Assembly: GCA_022567815.1 (NCBI GenBank)
Contig: JADFGI010000049.1
Span: 1-12,451 of the forward strand
Origin: Nitrospinota bacterium
Lineage (GTDB): Bacteria; Nitrospinota; Nitrospinia; Nitrospinales; VA-1
DNA: 12,451 nt
Direction: 5' to 3'
Shown here: positions 1 through 7,461 of the stretch, one piece after another
Numbering within the stretch: position 1 is the first letter of the stretch
How the letters are laid out: each line of letters starts with the position of its first letter
Program-made: the position numbers and the translations under genes
The notes under the pieces: generated by a model
Told to the model about the DNA's origin: nothing
Database searches by the model: none
The model's input: the letters and a program-made list of their open reading frames with translations, nothing else

Positions 1-1
1 C

Positions 2-463
2 CCTCTGGGAGACGCAGTGATCTTTGTTGCCCCCGACTCTCTCCAGAAGGTGGCAAAAACCCTGAAAGAAGATTCGGATTTGAACTTTGAGTATCTTTCC
101 GATATTCGCGGTGTGGATTATCTCGATCAGGACCGGGAACCCCGATTTGAAGCGGTTTACGAACTTTATTCATTTGAACACAATCACTCTGTTCGCATCC
201 GAGTTGGTTTGGAGGAAGAAAATCCTTCGGTGCCGACGGTTTCGGATTTATGGAAAGGAGCTCTTTTTCCCGAGCGGGAGCTTTTCGACATGTTCGGGTT
301 CGATATTCCCGGTCACCCCGATTTAAGACGCATTATTATGCCCGAGGAATGGGAGGGACATCCCCTGAGAAGGGATTACCCGCTGACCACTGAAGATGTC
401 GCTTTTTCCCATAATCGTGAATACAAAAGTGAACTGGTAAAATCCAAACCCCCCACACGGTAA
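2..463 (+). CDS. nuoC: NADH-quinone oxidoreductase subunit C (30 kDa type), 5'-truncated by window edge
   Basis: NuoC is a peripheral-arm subunit of complex I that packs against NuoD in the module linking the Fe-S chain to the quinone site; it carries no cofactor. The protein reads through the typical YLSDIRGVDYL segment and the diagnostic C-terminal block ELFDMFGFDIPGHPDLRR, then EEWEGHPLRRDYPL. The frame has no stop between position 2 and the GTG at 17, and the residues before that GTG (PLGDA) continue the family alignment. The GTG at 17 is therefore internal and the true start lies upstream, so a few dozen N-terminal residues are missing. The stop is TAA at 461-463. nuoD follows within about 15-20 bp, consistent with one operon. 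The gene is not fused to nuoD, unlike in E. coli. Identity is very secure. Confidence 0.96.
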   Translation, partial: PLGDAVIFVAPDSLQKVAKTLKEDSDLNFEYLSDIRGVDYLDQDREPRFEAVYELYSFEHNHSVRIRVGLEEENPSVPTVSDLWKGALFPERELFDMFGFDIPGHPDLRRIIMPEEWEGHPLRRDYPLTTEDVAFSHNREYKSELVKSKPPTR

Positions 464-476
464 TTTATAAGGCAAT

Positions 477-1682
477 TTGTCGATGGGCATCACTGAACAA
501 GGTCTGCTGGAGCGCGATAAAGATACGATGACCCTCAACATGGGTCCTTCGCATCCCAGTACCCATGGCGTGTTTCGGATAATTATGGAAATGGATGGCG
601 AAGTCGTCCTGTTCGCCAAACCGGAGATCGGTTTTCTTCATACCGGTATTGAGAAGACCTCCGAGAACAAACGCTACGACCACGTCATACCCATGACCGA
701 TCGGCTTGACTACCTGGCCCCGCCGATGAACAACCTCGCCTTTTGCCTCACCACAGAAAAATTATTGCAATGCGAAATACCGCCCAGGGCGCAGTATCTT
801 CGCGTCATCATGTGCGAGCTGGCCCGAATTGGCAGTCATTTGGTCTGGTTGGCCACGCACGCGCTCGACATTGGGGCGATGACCATTTTCCTGTATTGCT
901 GGCGGGAGCGCGAAATGGTCCTGGATCTCAATGAAGAGATTTCCGGTGTCCGCATGATGACCAGTTACATCCGCGTTGGCGGCGTGATGAAGGACGCCAC
1001 GCCCGAATGGCTGGGAAAAGTGCGAAAGTTCGTTGACTATCTGCCCGCCAAAATCGACGAATATGAACTCCTGCTGACCAATAACCCGATCTGGCTTGAC
1101 CGGACGCGAGGAGTGGGTGTCATGACCCGTGAGGAAGCCATCAACTGGAGCTTGAGCGGTCCGGCTCTCCGCGCTTCCGGGGTGGATTTTGACTTTCGTA
1201 AAAAACGGCCCTACAGCAGCTACGAGAATTTTGATTTCGACGTTCCTGTCGGAAAAAATGGTGACGTCTATGACCGTTACCTGATGCGCGTAGAGGAGAT
1301 GCGCCAAAGCAGGCGCATTGTGGAGCAGGCTCTGAACCACCTGCCGGACGGGCCTTATAAAGTGCAGGACAACAAAATATCCCTCCCGGAAAGAGACACC
1401 CTGCACACCAGCATGGAAGCGTTGATCCATCATTTCAAGCTGGTTTCTGAGGGAGTCAACGTGCCCGAGGGGGAGACTTATGTCCCTGTTGAAGGTCCGC
1501 GCGGGGAAGTCGGGTTCTACATCGTCAGCGATGGCAGCGGTGTGCCTTACAGGGTCAAACTTCGCGCCCCATCGTTCATGGCGATTCCGGGGATGTGTAA
1601 GATGATGGATGGGTCCTTTATCGCCGACGTGGTTGCGATAATTGGCAGTATTGATATTGTGATGGGGGAAGTTGACCGCTGA
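477..1682 (+). CDS. nuoD: NADH-quinone oxidoreductase subunit D (49 kDa type)
   Basis: NuoD is the 49-kDa subunit, a relative of the [NiFe]-hydrogenase large subunit, and forms much of the quinone-binding cavity with NuoB and NuoH. It is about 400 residues, the normal length for an unfused NuoD. Visible blocks, numbered from position 477, are GPSHPSTHG at 23-31, containing the His of the quinone-site hairpin; GFLHTGIEKT at 52-61; and RLDYL at 76-80, with Tyr79 matching the quinone head-group tyrosine. The end is the family-typical GEVDR. The start is uncertain: TTG at 477 lies only 4 nt after the AAGG at 469-472, while the ATG at 483 lies 10 nt after it and may be the real start, shortening the protein by two residues. 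The stop TGA overlaps the nuoE ATG by one base (TGATG), suggesting translational coupling. Confidence 0.97.
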   Translation: MSMGITEQGLLERDKDTMTLNMGPSHPSTHGVFRIIMEMDGEVVLFAKPEIGFLHTGIEKTSENKRYDHVIPMTDRLDYLAPPMNNLAFCLTTEKLLQCEIPPRAQYLRVIMCELARIGSHLVWLATHALDIGAMTIFLYCWREREMVLDLNEEISGVRMMTSYIRVGGVMKDATPEWLGKVRKFVDYLPAKIDEYELLLTNNPIWLDRTRGVGVMTREEAINWSLSGPALRASGVDFDFRKKRPYSSYENFDFDVPVGKNGDVYDRYLMRVEEMRQSRRIVEQALNHLPDGPYKVQDNKISLPERDTLHTSMEALIHHFKLVSEGVNVPEGETYVPVEGPRGEVGFYIVSDGSGVPYRVKLRAPSFMAIPGMCKMMDGSFIADVVAIIGSIDIVMGEVDR

Positions 1683-2158
1683 TGTTTGTGTTTTCCGAGG
1701 AAGATGAAAAGCAGATCGAAAAGATCCTCAATAGATATCCCGAAGAGCAAAAGCGGTCCGCTTTGTTACCTCTGCTGACTCTTGTGCAAAGGCGGGAAAA
1801 GCATGTCAGCGCGGATGCGATGCGGGATATCGGGCGCAGGCTGGACCTGTCTCCGGCTTATGTGCAGTCGGTCTGTTCCTTTTACACCATGTATTCCGCC
1901 ACGCCGGTGGGGAAATACCTGATCCTGTTCTGCATCAATATCAGTTGTCAGTTGAATGGGTGCGATGAGTTGCTGGCGCATACCGCTAAAAAATTAAATA
2001 TCGAAATCGGCGGAACGACGGAAGATATGAAGTTCACCCTGCATCGGGAAGAATGCCTGGCGGCTTGTTCCGGAGCGCCGATGATGCGGATCAACGATAC
2101 GTTTTATGAAAACCTGACCTCTGACAGAATTGATCAGATTTTGGGCTCCCTGGACTAA
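1682..2158 (+). CDS. nuoE: NADH-quinone oxidoreductase subunit E (24 kDa type, 2Fe-2S)
   Basis: NuoE is a thioredoxin-fold subunit that carries the off-pathway 2Fe-2S cluster N1a next to the FMN of NuoF. At 158 residues it matches the family. An N-terminal helical part (about 1-75, with AYVQSVCSFYTMY typical) precedes the thioredoxin-like domain. The four cluster ligands are Cys84, Cys89, Cys125 and Cys129, giving the spacing C-x4-C-x35-C-x3-C; Cys94 is an extra cysteine. The ATG at 1682 overlaps the nuoD stop by one base, and a purine-rich GGGGGAAG lies about 11 nt upstream inside nuoD. The TAA stop (2156-2158) abuts the palindromic element that separates nuoE from nuoF. Confidence 0.97.
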   Translation: MFVFSEEDEKQIEKILNRYPEEQKRSALLPLLTLVQRREKHVSADAMRDIGRRLDLSPAYVQSVCSFYTMYSATPVGKYLILFCINISCQLNGCDELLAHTAKKLNIEIGGTTEDMKFTLHREECLAACSGAPMMRINDTFYENLTSDRIDQILGSLD

Positions 2159-2159
2159 G

Positions 2160-2308
2160 AGGTTGCCGAAAAATTTTTTCCAATTACTTGGAGGTGTCAC
2201 CCTGAGCTTGTCGAAGGGGGACGAGAGGTTACTAAATAGGTTCATGCTTCGACAGGCTCAGCATGACATCAAGTAAATAGTTTCTTTAATGTATTTTGTC
2301 AGCAACCT
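2160..2308. repeat. Nested palindromic, MITE-like element in the nuoE-nuoF gap
   Basis: It nearly fills the 164-bp gap. Outer inverted arms are AGGTTGCCGA (2160-2169) and TCAGCAACCT (2299-2308), which pair at 9 of 10 positions. A second pair is TTACTTG (2184-2190) with CAAGTAA (2270-2276). The core arms at 2195-2216 and 2247-2268 are 22 nt each and pair at 19 of 22, around a 30-nt centre. The core contains CCTGAGCTTGTCGAAG and its counterpart CTTCGACAGGCTCAG, which resemble short interspersed repeats I know from many bacterial genomes. CTAA occurs just outside both outer arms (2155-2158 and 2310-2313), a possible but short target duplication. No coding sequence and no convincing promoter were seen. 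A folded transcript could affect mRNA stability or the E-to-F expression ratio; that is inference. Confidence 0.75.
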
Positions 2309-2322
2309 GCTAATAAAATTTC

Positions 2323-3582
2323 ATGACACAGATTTTATTTCACAATATAAATAAGAAAGACCTGCACACGCTGGCGGTGTATGAAAAAGAAGGCGGCTAC
2401 AAGGGCCTTAAAAAAGCCTTTGCCAAAGAGCCCGATGAAATTGTGGAAATGGTCAAGGCATCGGGTCTTAGGGGACGCGGCGGCGCGGGATTTCCCACGG
2501 GATTGAAATGGAGTTTCCTGGCGAAGGATGTGTTTCCCCGCTATCTCTGTTGCAATGCCGATGAAAGCGAACCCGGCACATGCAAAGACCGCGAACTGCT
2601 GCAAAAAAATCCGCACCTTCTAATTGAGGGAATGATTCTATGCTCTTACGCATGCAAGATAGAAACCGTCTATATTTATTTGCGCGGTGAGTTCTACGAT
2701 TTATGCGAGATCATGGAAACAGCGCTGGAAGAGGCCTATGCAAAAGGTTATCTCGGTAAAAACATTTTAGGGTCGGGCCTCAACCTTGATATTCATACCC
2801 ATCTTGGCGCGGGCGCTTATATTTGCGGCGAGGAATCGGCGTTGCTCAATTCTCTTGAGGGTGGGCGGGGTGAACCCAGGATGAAACCTCCGTTTCCCGC
2901 CGTGCAGGGATTGTATGCCCAACCCACGGTCATCAACAATGTGGAGACCCTTTGCGTCGTTCCTTATATCGTAAATAATGGCGCGGAAAAACACGCCGCC
3001 ATTGGCACGGAAAAAAGCAAGGGGACCAAGCTGGTCAGTGTGTCGGGTCATGTGAAAAAACCCGGCAACTATGAGGTGGTGCTGGGAACCCCCATCAGGG
3101 AAATTATTTATGACCTGGCAGGCGGCATTCGCGACGACAACAAATTGAAGGCCTTCATTCCCGGCGGGTCGTCCGTACCCATGTTGCCTGCCGACAAGGT
3201 GGACACTCCGTATGACTATGAATCCTTGCAGGCGGCTGGGACCATGCTGGGTTCCGGTGCGTTGATTGTCATGGACCATACGGTCAACGTGGTGGAAATT
3301 TCCTTGCGGCTGGCCAGTTTTTACATGCACGAATCCTGCGGGAAGTGTACCCCCTGCCGGGAGGGGACGCGGTGGATGTGGCAGATTCTTCAGCAAATCC
3401 AAACAGGAAAAGGCGAGGCTTCATATGTGGATAAGTTGCTGGATATCTGTGACAACATCAGTTTTAAATGTTTTTGTCCGCTGGGAGATGCGGCGGTCGC
3501 TCCGGTGATCAGCGGTATCGAGAATTTCCGTGCGGATTATGATGAATTGATAGAGAAAATGGCGGCCAACACGGCTGTCTGA
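2323..3582 (+). CDS. nuoF: NADH-quinone oxidoreductase subunit F (51 kDa type, FMN, NADH, 4Fe-4S)
   Basis: NuoF is the entry point of complex I: it binds NADH, passes hydride to FMN and sends electrons to 4Fe-4S cluster N3. At 419 residues it is full length. The FMN/NADH glycine-rich loops are GRGGAGF at 51-57 and GAGAYICGEE at 162-171, followed by the family-typical EGGRGEPRMKPPFPA and PTVINNVETL. The 4Fe-4S ligands are Cys339, Cys342 and Cys345 (SCGKCTPCREGT) and Cys385 in the later KCFCPLGDAA. The start is ATG at 2323. No clear Shine-Dalgarno is seen upstream, where the sequence is AT-rich right after the palindromic element. nuoG follows after 15 nt. Together with NuoE and NuoG it makes a complete NADH-input module. 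Confidence 0.97.
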   Translation: MTQILFHNINKKDLHTLAVYEKEGGYKGLKKAFAKEPDEIVEMVKASGLRGRGGAGFPTGLKWSFLAKDVFPRYLCCNADESEPGTCKDRELLQKNPHLLIEGMILCSYACKIETVYIYLRGEFYDLCEIMETALEEAYAKGYLGKNILGSGLNLDIHTHLGAGAYICGEESALLNSLEGGRGEPRMKPPFPAVQGLYAQPTVINNVETLCVVPYIVNNGAEKHAAIGTEKSKGTKLVSVSGHVKKPGNYEVVLGTPIREIIYDLAGGIRDDNKLKAFIPGGSSVPMLPADKVDTPYDYESLQAAGTMLGSGALIVMDHTVNVVEISLRLASFYMHESCGKCTPCREGTRWMWQILQQIQTGKGEASYVDKLLDICDNISFKCFCPLGDAAVAPVISGIENFRADYDELIEKMAANTAV

Positions 3583-3597
3583 AAATAGAAAATTATC

Positions 3598-6078
3598 ATG
3601 GCAGACGATCAAGTCACATTAACGATAGACGATCAAACGGTTTGTGTCCCCAAGGGTACCAAAGTGGTGGATGCGGCCAAGACCGTTGGGATTGAAATCC
3701 CCGTATTTTGCTACCACGAAAAACTGGGGCCGCTCGGCTGTTGCCGGATGTGTCTTGTGGAAGTGGAAAAAATGCCCAAGCTGATGACCGCCTGCACGAT
3801 GGATGTGGGACCGGATATGGTGGTCAAAACAACCACGCCCAAAGTGGAAAAAGCCCAAAAAGGCGTTCTTGAGTTCACTCTTTTGAACCACCCGCTCGAT
3901 TGCCCGGTTTGCGATAAAGGCGGAGAATGTCCGCTCCAGAACAATACTTTCAAATATGGTCCCGGTGACACGCGGATGGATTTTACGCGGGCGGAGAATC
4001 TCAAGGCATACCCTCTCAGTCCGGTCATTACCCTGGACCGGGAACGCTGTATCGCCTGCCAACGTTGTACGTGCTACAGCGAGGTTATTGAGATGGATAA
4101 TGCCCTTGTCATGCACAACCGCGGTTTTAATAATGTGATTGGAACCTTCAATAATGAGCCATACGATACGCGGTTTTCCGGTAATGTGATCGATATCTGT
4201 CCCGTTGGCGCGTTGACCAATACCCAGTTCCGCTTCAAGGCCCGGACCTGGGACCTCACAAATTCGGATACCCTTTGCGCTCACTGTGGTTGCAACTGTA
4301 ATATGACTCTGGGGGCGCGTACCAACAAGTTCATGCGCATTGAATCCCGACCCAATGACCTGGTGGATGATGGATGGATTTGCGACAAAGCTCGTTGGGG
4401 CTATGATTTTCTGGAAAGTAAAAACCGCATTTTGCAGGCGCGGACCGTTCCGGATAGTGGGACAATGGTATTTTCGTCTCCGACCACGCAGGATGCGGCT
4501 GTCAGGACGGCGAACGCGATCAAAAAGATCGTGGACGAGCATGGGCCGGAAAGTGTGGGTTTCATTGGCTCCCCTTATGGAACCAATGAAGAACTTTATC
4601 TCTATCAGAAATTATTCCGCCTTGGTTTCGGCACCAATAATATCGACCACAAGGTATATGCGGACTCGCCCGGCTTGCCCATCGACCATTACGATGTGAG
4701 CGATATTGAAACGTCGAATCTCGTCCTGGTGATTGCCAGCGATCCGACCGAGGAACTGCCGATTCTGGATCTTAGAATTAAAAAGGTGGTGGCCCGCCAC
4801 GGCGTTAAACTTGCGATATTGAACGATCAGGCCACATTGATGGACAAATACGCGCATCTTTCCCTGCGCTACAATATCGGAGCCGATGCTGAGGTGTTTT
4901 CCGCTTTGTCTGCCGCCATTTCGGGCGATGGCCAAGCCAATGTCAAAGATACCGGGATTGAGGCGGATCAATTGAAATCCCTGGCCGATCTGCTTGGTTC
5001 CAATAAAAAGGTAACCATCATCTATAATCCTGCGGCGCTCACTGGAAGATCAGTGGATGTGCTCAAGCAGTTGCTGTCGGTGATCCGGGAAATCCCATCC
5101 ATCGAGTGCGGGGCGATTCCTGCCGCGCCTTTCACCAATGCCGTGGGGGCAATGGATATGGGAATTTTGCCGGACTATTATCCGGGTGGAGTGCCCGTTT
5201 CCGATGGCGAGGCTATCCAGCAAAAGTGGGGGAAAACAGCGCCGATCAAAGCAGGACTGTCCGCGATGGAGATGATTCAGAAGGCGGAATCAGGTGAATT
5301 GAAAGCCCTGCTTGTTTATCGGGCCAACCCGGTGGTGGATTTCCCCGGTGGCAAACAGGTGGCAGAGGCTCTCAAAAAAATCGACCTGCTCGTTGTCCAT
5401 GACATGTTTGAAACGGAAACGGCGAAGTTGGCGCATATCCTGTTGCCTTCCAACGGACCGGGTTATGACGATGGGACCACGACAAATATTGGCGGTCGGG
5501 TGCAGTTCAGGAAAGGCGGACTGAAAACCGCTCATCCACCGGATTGGAAAATTATCTCCCTGATGGCAAAAACTCTGAACGAGGAAGGCGACAAAACCAA
5601 TTATATCACTTCTTTCAGCGTCACCGATGAGATCGCGAAAAAGGTTCCCGGTTACGGGGAGATCAGCAAAAAGTCTATAAAGAAAGAGGGGATGACGCGA
5701 GGCGCTCCGTCGAGTAAAAATGGAGCGGGGCAGGAGGCGATGGAATCCTCGTCACCGAAACCCGGTACATTGAAATTACGGATCGCAAATTATCTGTTCG
5801 CGCACGACAAAATTTTAGATGCCACGTCTGTTTTGGCGCATCATTTCAAATCGTCCACCGTGCACCTGCATGAAAAGGACGCTAAAAAATTAAAATTGAA
5901 AGATGATGACGATGTGGTCGTGGTCTCAGGAAATACGGAAGTCGCGGCCCAGGTAGAAATTTCCAATCGGTGCAATCCGGGCGGCGTCGTGCTTCCCAAT
6001 ATTTCCGATGAACAGGGTGTCTGGGGATTGGCAGACAATCGGGATGGCGTTACCTGGGTGGAAATACATAAGGTTTAA
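3598..6078 (+). CDS. nuoG: NADH-quinone oxidoreductase subunit G (75 kDa type, multi Fe-S, molybdopterin-oxidoreductase fold)
   Basis: NuoG is the large peripheral-arm subunit that relays electrons from NuoF toward NuoI and NuoB. The N-terminal ferredoxin-like domain has 2Fe-2S ligands Cys38, Cys49, Cys52 and Cys66. Next comes the His-Cys motif His98, Cys102, Cys105 and Cys111. A further 4Fe-4S set is Cys151, Cys154 and Cys157 with Cys201 (ICPVGAL). The molybdopterin-oxidoreductase-like part opens with Cys227, Cys230, Cys234 and Cys262 (C-x2-C-x3-C-x27-C), the pattern of the extra N7 cluster found in only some bacteria. About 691-724 is a charged, Ser/Gly/Pro-rich linker, followed by a C-terminal beta-barrel-like domain ending at 826. 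The 826-residue length is normal for bacterial NuoG. The start ATG at 3598 has only weak upstream purines. No molybdenum catalysis is expected: the fold is structural here. Confidence 0.96.
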   Translation: MADDQVTLTIDDQTVCVPKGTKVVDAAKTVGIEIPVFCYHEKLGPLGCCRMCLVEVEKMPKLMTACTMDVGPDMVVKTTTPKVEKAQKGVLEFTLLNHPLDCPVCDKGGECPLQNNTFKYGPGDTRMDFTRAENLKAYPLSPVITLDRERCIACQRCTCYSEVIEMDNALVMHNRGFNNVIGTFNNEPYDTRFSGNVIDICPVGALTNTQFRFKARTWDLTNSDTLCAHCGCNCNMTLGARTNKFMRIESRPNDLVDDGWICDKARWGYDFLESKNRILQARTVPDSGTMVFSSPTTQDAAVRTANAIKKIVDEHGPESVGFIGSPYGTNEELYLYQKLFRLGFGTNNIDHKVYADSPGLPIDHYDVSDIETSNLVLVIASDPTEELPILDLRIKKVVARHGVKLAILNDQATLMDKYAHLSLRYNIGADAEVFSALSAAISGDGQANVKDTGIEADQLKSLADLLGSNKKVTIIYNPAALTGRSVDVLKQLLSVIREIPSIECGAIPAAPFTNAVGAMDMGILPDYYPGGVPVSDGEAIQQKWGKTAPIKAGLSAMEMIQKAESGELKALLVYRANPVVDFPGGKQVAEALKKIDLLVVHDMFETETAKLAHILLPSNGPGYDDGTTTNIGGRVQFRKGGLKTAHPPDWKIISLMAKTLNEEGDKTNYITSFSVTDEIAKKVPGYGEISKKSIKKEGMTRGAPSSKNGAGQEAMESSSPKPGTLKLRIANYLFAHDKILDATSVLAHHFKSSTVHLHEKDAKKLKLKDDDDVVVVSGNTEVAAQVEISNRCNPGGVVLPNISDEQGVWGLADNRDGVTWVEIHKV

Positions 6079-6149
6079 AGAGTTTTAGAGTCTGTAGTCA
6101 AATTATTTGAAGCTACTTAATTGTTATTTTAATGTTAGGTAGATCATTG

Positions 6150-6283
6150 AATTGTCGTTGCGAGGAGTGTTAGCGACGAAGCAATCCAGAGACTCTGGAT
6201 CTACCCGTACCGGGCATGAAGGCAAAGGTGGAATACCACAGCCACGCCGCTTGTCGCGGCTAGCGACGATGCAATATACAATT
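6150..6283. repeat. Short interspersed repeat with imperfect terminal inverted repeats in the nuoG-nuoH gap
   Basis: The ends form an imperfect inverted repeat: AATTGT plus TTGC (6150-6155, 6158-6161) against GCAA plus ACAATT (6271-6274, 6278-6283). Inside are a direct repeat TAGCGACGAAGCAAT (6171-6185) and TAGCGACGATGCAAT (6261-6275), matching at 14 of 15; a perfect hairpin TCCAGAG-A-CTCTGGA (6185-6199); CCCG-TAC-CGGG (6204-6214); and GCCGC-TTGTC-GCGGC (6246-6260). The opening GTTGCGAGGAGTGTTAGCGA resembles the ATTGCGAGGAGCGAAGCGAC-type repeats I remember from many bacterial genomes. It appears unrelated in sequence to the nuoE-nuoF element. Its origin as a mobile or MITE-like unit is inferred. 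Confidence 0.65.
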
Positions 6284-6349
6284 GGTGGCAGGTTCTGGGG
6301 TAGTACCCAGAAAATAATTGACCATTTGGTGATTTTGACGACAGGCTCT

Positions 6350-6355
6350 AGGGAG
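6350..6355 (+). promoter_or_regulatory. Ribosome binding site that fixes the TTG start of nuoH
   Basis: AGGGAG ends 7 nt before TTG at 6363. No in-frame ATG or GTG lies nearby, and the overlapping GTG at 6365 runs into a stop after two codons. This supports the TTG as the nuoH start. Confidence 0.7.
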
Positions 6356-6362
6356 CATTATT

Positions 6363-7403
6363 TTGTGGGATGACATTTTACAATTTATCGACCCGGTTTT
6401 GAATGCCGGGTTTATCATAAGCACGATTAAAGCTGTTGTCATTGCCTCTGCCTTGCTCGGTATCGTTCCCGCACTGGTTTGGCTGGAGCGCCGGTTGATG
6501 GGGCGGTTCCAGGTCCGGTTGGGCCCGAACCGGGTGGGTCCGTTTGGTTTTGGCCAGCCGATTGCCGACTCGATCAAACTTTTTTTTAAAGAGTCGATCA
6601 TCCAGAGTTCGGCGGATAAATTTTTGTTCCACCTGGCTCCGGCGATTGTTGTGTTCACCGCTATTGTGGCTTTTTCGGTGATCCCTTTTGGCGAATCTGT
6701 CACCGTATTTGGCGAGGAAATCGGGTTGTGGGGAGCCAATATCAACTCGGGGATTTTGTTCGTTTTCGCCATATCCGGGATGGGTGTCTATGGCATGGTC
6801 CTGGCCGGATTGTCGTCGAACAACAAATACTCGCTGATGGGCGGGTTGCGGTCCTCGGCGCAGATGATCAGTTACGAACTGACTCTGGGCCTTTCCGCTT
6901 TGAGCGTGATTGTTTTGGCCGGGTCCTTGAATCTGATCGACCTGGTGGACAGCCAAAAGACCATTCCGTTTATCCTGGTTCAGCCGCTGGCGTTTTTGCT
7001 GTTTTTCATCGCGGGAGTGGCCGAGACCAACCGGGCGCCGTTTGACCTCCCGGAAGCCGAGCAGGAACTGGTGGCGGGTTTTCATACGGAATATACGGGA
7101 ATGAAGTTTGCCATGTTCTTCATGGGCGAATACATCAACATGGTCACCATGAGTTCGTTGGTGACTTTACTGTTTCTTGGCGGATGGAATTCCTACGGTC
7201 TTCCTCTTTGGCCGATTTTGGCCTTTGCTGGAAAAGTATTTTTTCTTCTTTGTGTTTTTATCTGGTTGCGGTCCACGTTTCCGCGGATTCGCTACGACCG
7301 TTTGATGACTTTTGGCTGGAAGATCCTTCTGCCATTATGTTTGTTCAATTTACTGGTCACCGCAGTGATCAAGGTTTTGTATTTTCCGACAGGTATCCTC
7401 TAA
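6363..7403 (+). CDS. nuoH: NADH-quinone oxidoreductase subunit H (ND1 type)
   Basis: NuoH is the membrane subunit that docks the peripheral arm and forms the entrance of the quinone chamber and the start of the proton path (E-channel). At 346 residues it is full length, with eight transmembrane helices expected. Signature blocks are WLERRLMGRFQ, then GPNRVGPFGFGQPIAD (from residue 54) and AETNRAPFDLPEAEQEL (220-236), the acidic loop at the quinone site, followed by FHTEYTGMKFAMFF. The start is TTG at 6363, chosen because AGGGAG is well placed and the N-terminus aligns with the family. The stop is TAA at 7401-7403. The gene is separated from nuoG by a repeat-filled gap, so its translation cannot be coupled to nuoG. 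Confidence 0.96.
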   Translation: MWDDILQFIDPVLNAGFIISTIKAVVIASALLGIVPALVWLERRLMGRFQVRLGPNRVGPFGFGQPIADSIKLFFKESIIQSSADKFLFHLAPAIVVFTAIVAFSVIPFGESVTVFGEEIGLWGANINSGILFVFAISGMGVYGMVLAGLSSNNKYSLMGGLRSSAQMISYELTLGLSALSVIVLAGSLNLIDLVDSQKTIPFILVQPLAFLLFFIAGVAETNRAPFDLPEAEQELVAGFHTEYTGMKFAMFFMGEYINMVTMSSLVTLLFLGGWNSYGLPLWPILAFAGKVFFLLCVFIWLRSTFPRIRYDRLMTFGWKILLPLCLFNLLVTAVIKVLYFPTGIL

Positions 7404-7461
7404 TTGGTCATTGCGAAGATTAAAGTTTTTATAATTTTGTAATAAATCAACAGGTTTTCTT

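Larger units (their letters stand above)
6079..6362 (+). other. Long intergenic gap nuoG-nuoH
   Basis: No gene is supported in these 284 bases. The left part (6079-6149) is AT-rich with no promoter I can defend. The middle (6150-6283) is a repeat element described separately. The right part (6284-6362) contains a weak 5-bp hairpin at 6295-6310 (CTGGG/CCCAG) and ends in the nuoH ribosome binding site. A 73-codon open frame running through the repeat is almost certainly not a gene, because its reading is the typical chance translation of this kind of repeat. Confidence 0.7.

Noticed and set aside
2160..2308. CRISPR array or riboswitch in the nuoE-nuoF gap
   Set aside because: There are no regularly spaced direct repeats and no recognisable aptamer; the structure is a single nested inverted repeat.
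3619..4542. A 307-codon open frame on the minus strand inside nuoG
   Set aside because: It is antisense to the conserved Fe-S region of NuoG, has no recognisable domain, and follows from codon usage of the sense gene. The same holds for antisense frames at 762-1433, 6378-7085 and 9427-10173.
6107..6135. Promoter (TTGAAG, 17 bp, TAATGT) ahead of nuoH
   Set aside because: The -10 match is poor and such matches are frequent in AT-rich gaps, so it is not supported as a feature.
6152..6373. A 73-codon open frame in the nuoG-nuoH gap
   Set aside because: It lies within the repeat element, reads as the kind of chance translation such repeats give (LRGVLATKQS), and overlaps the nuoH start; no protein family is recognisable.
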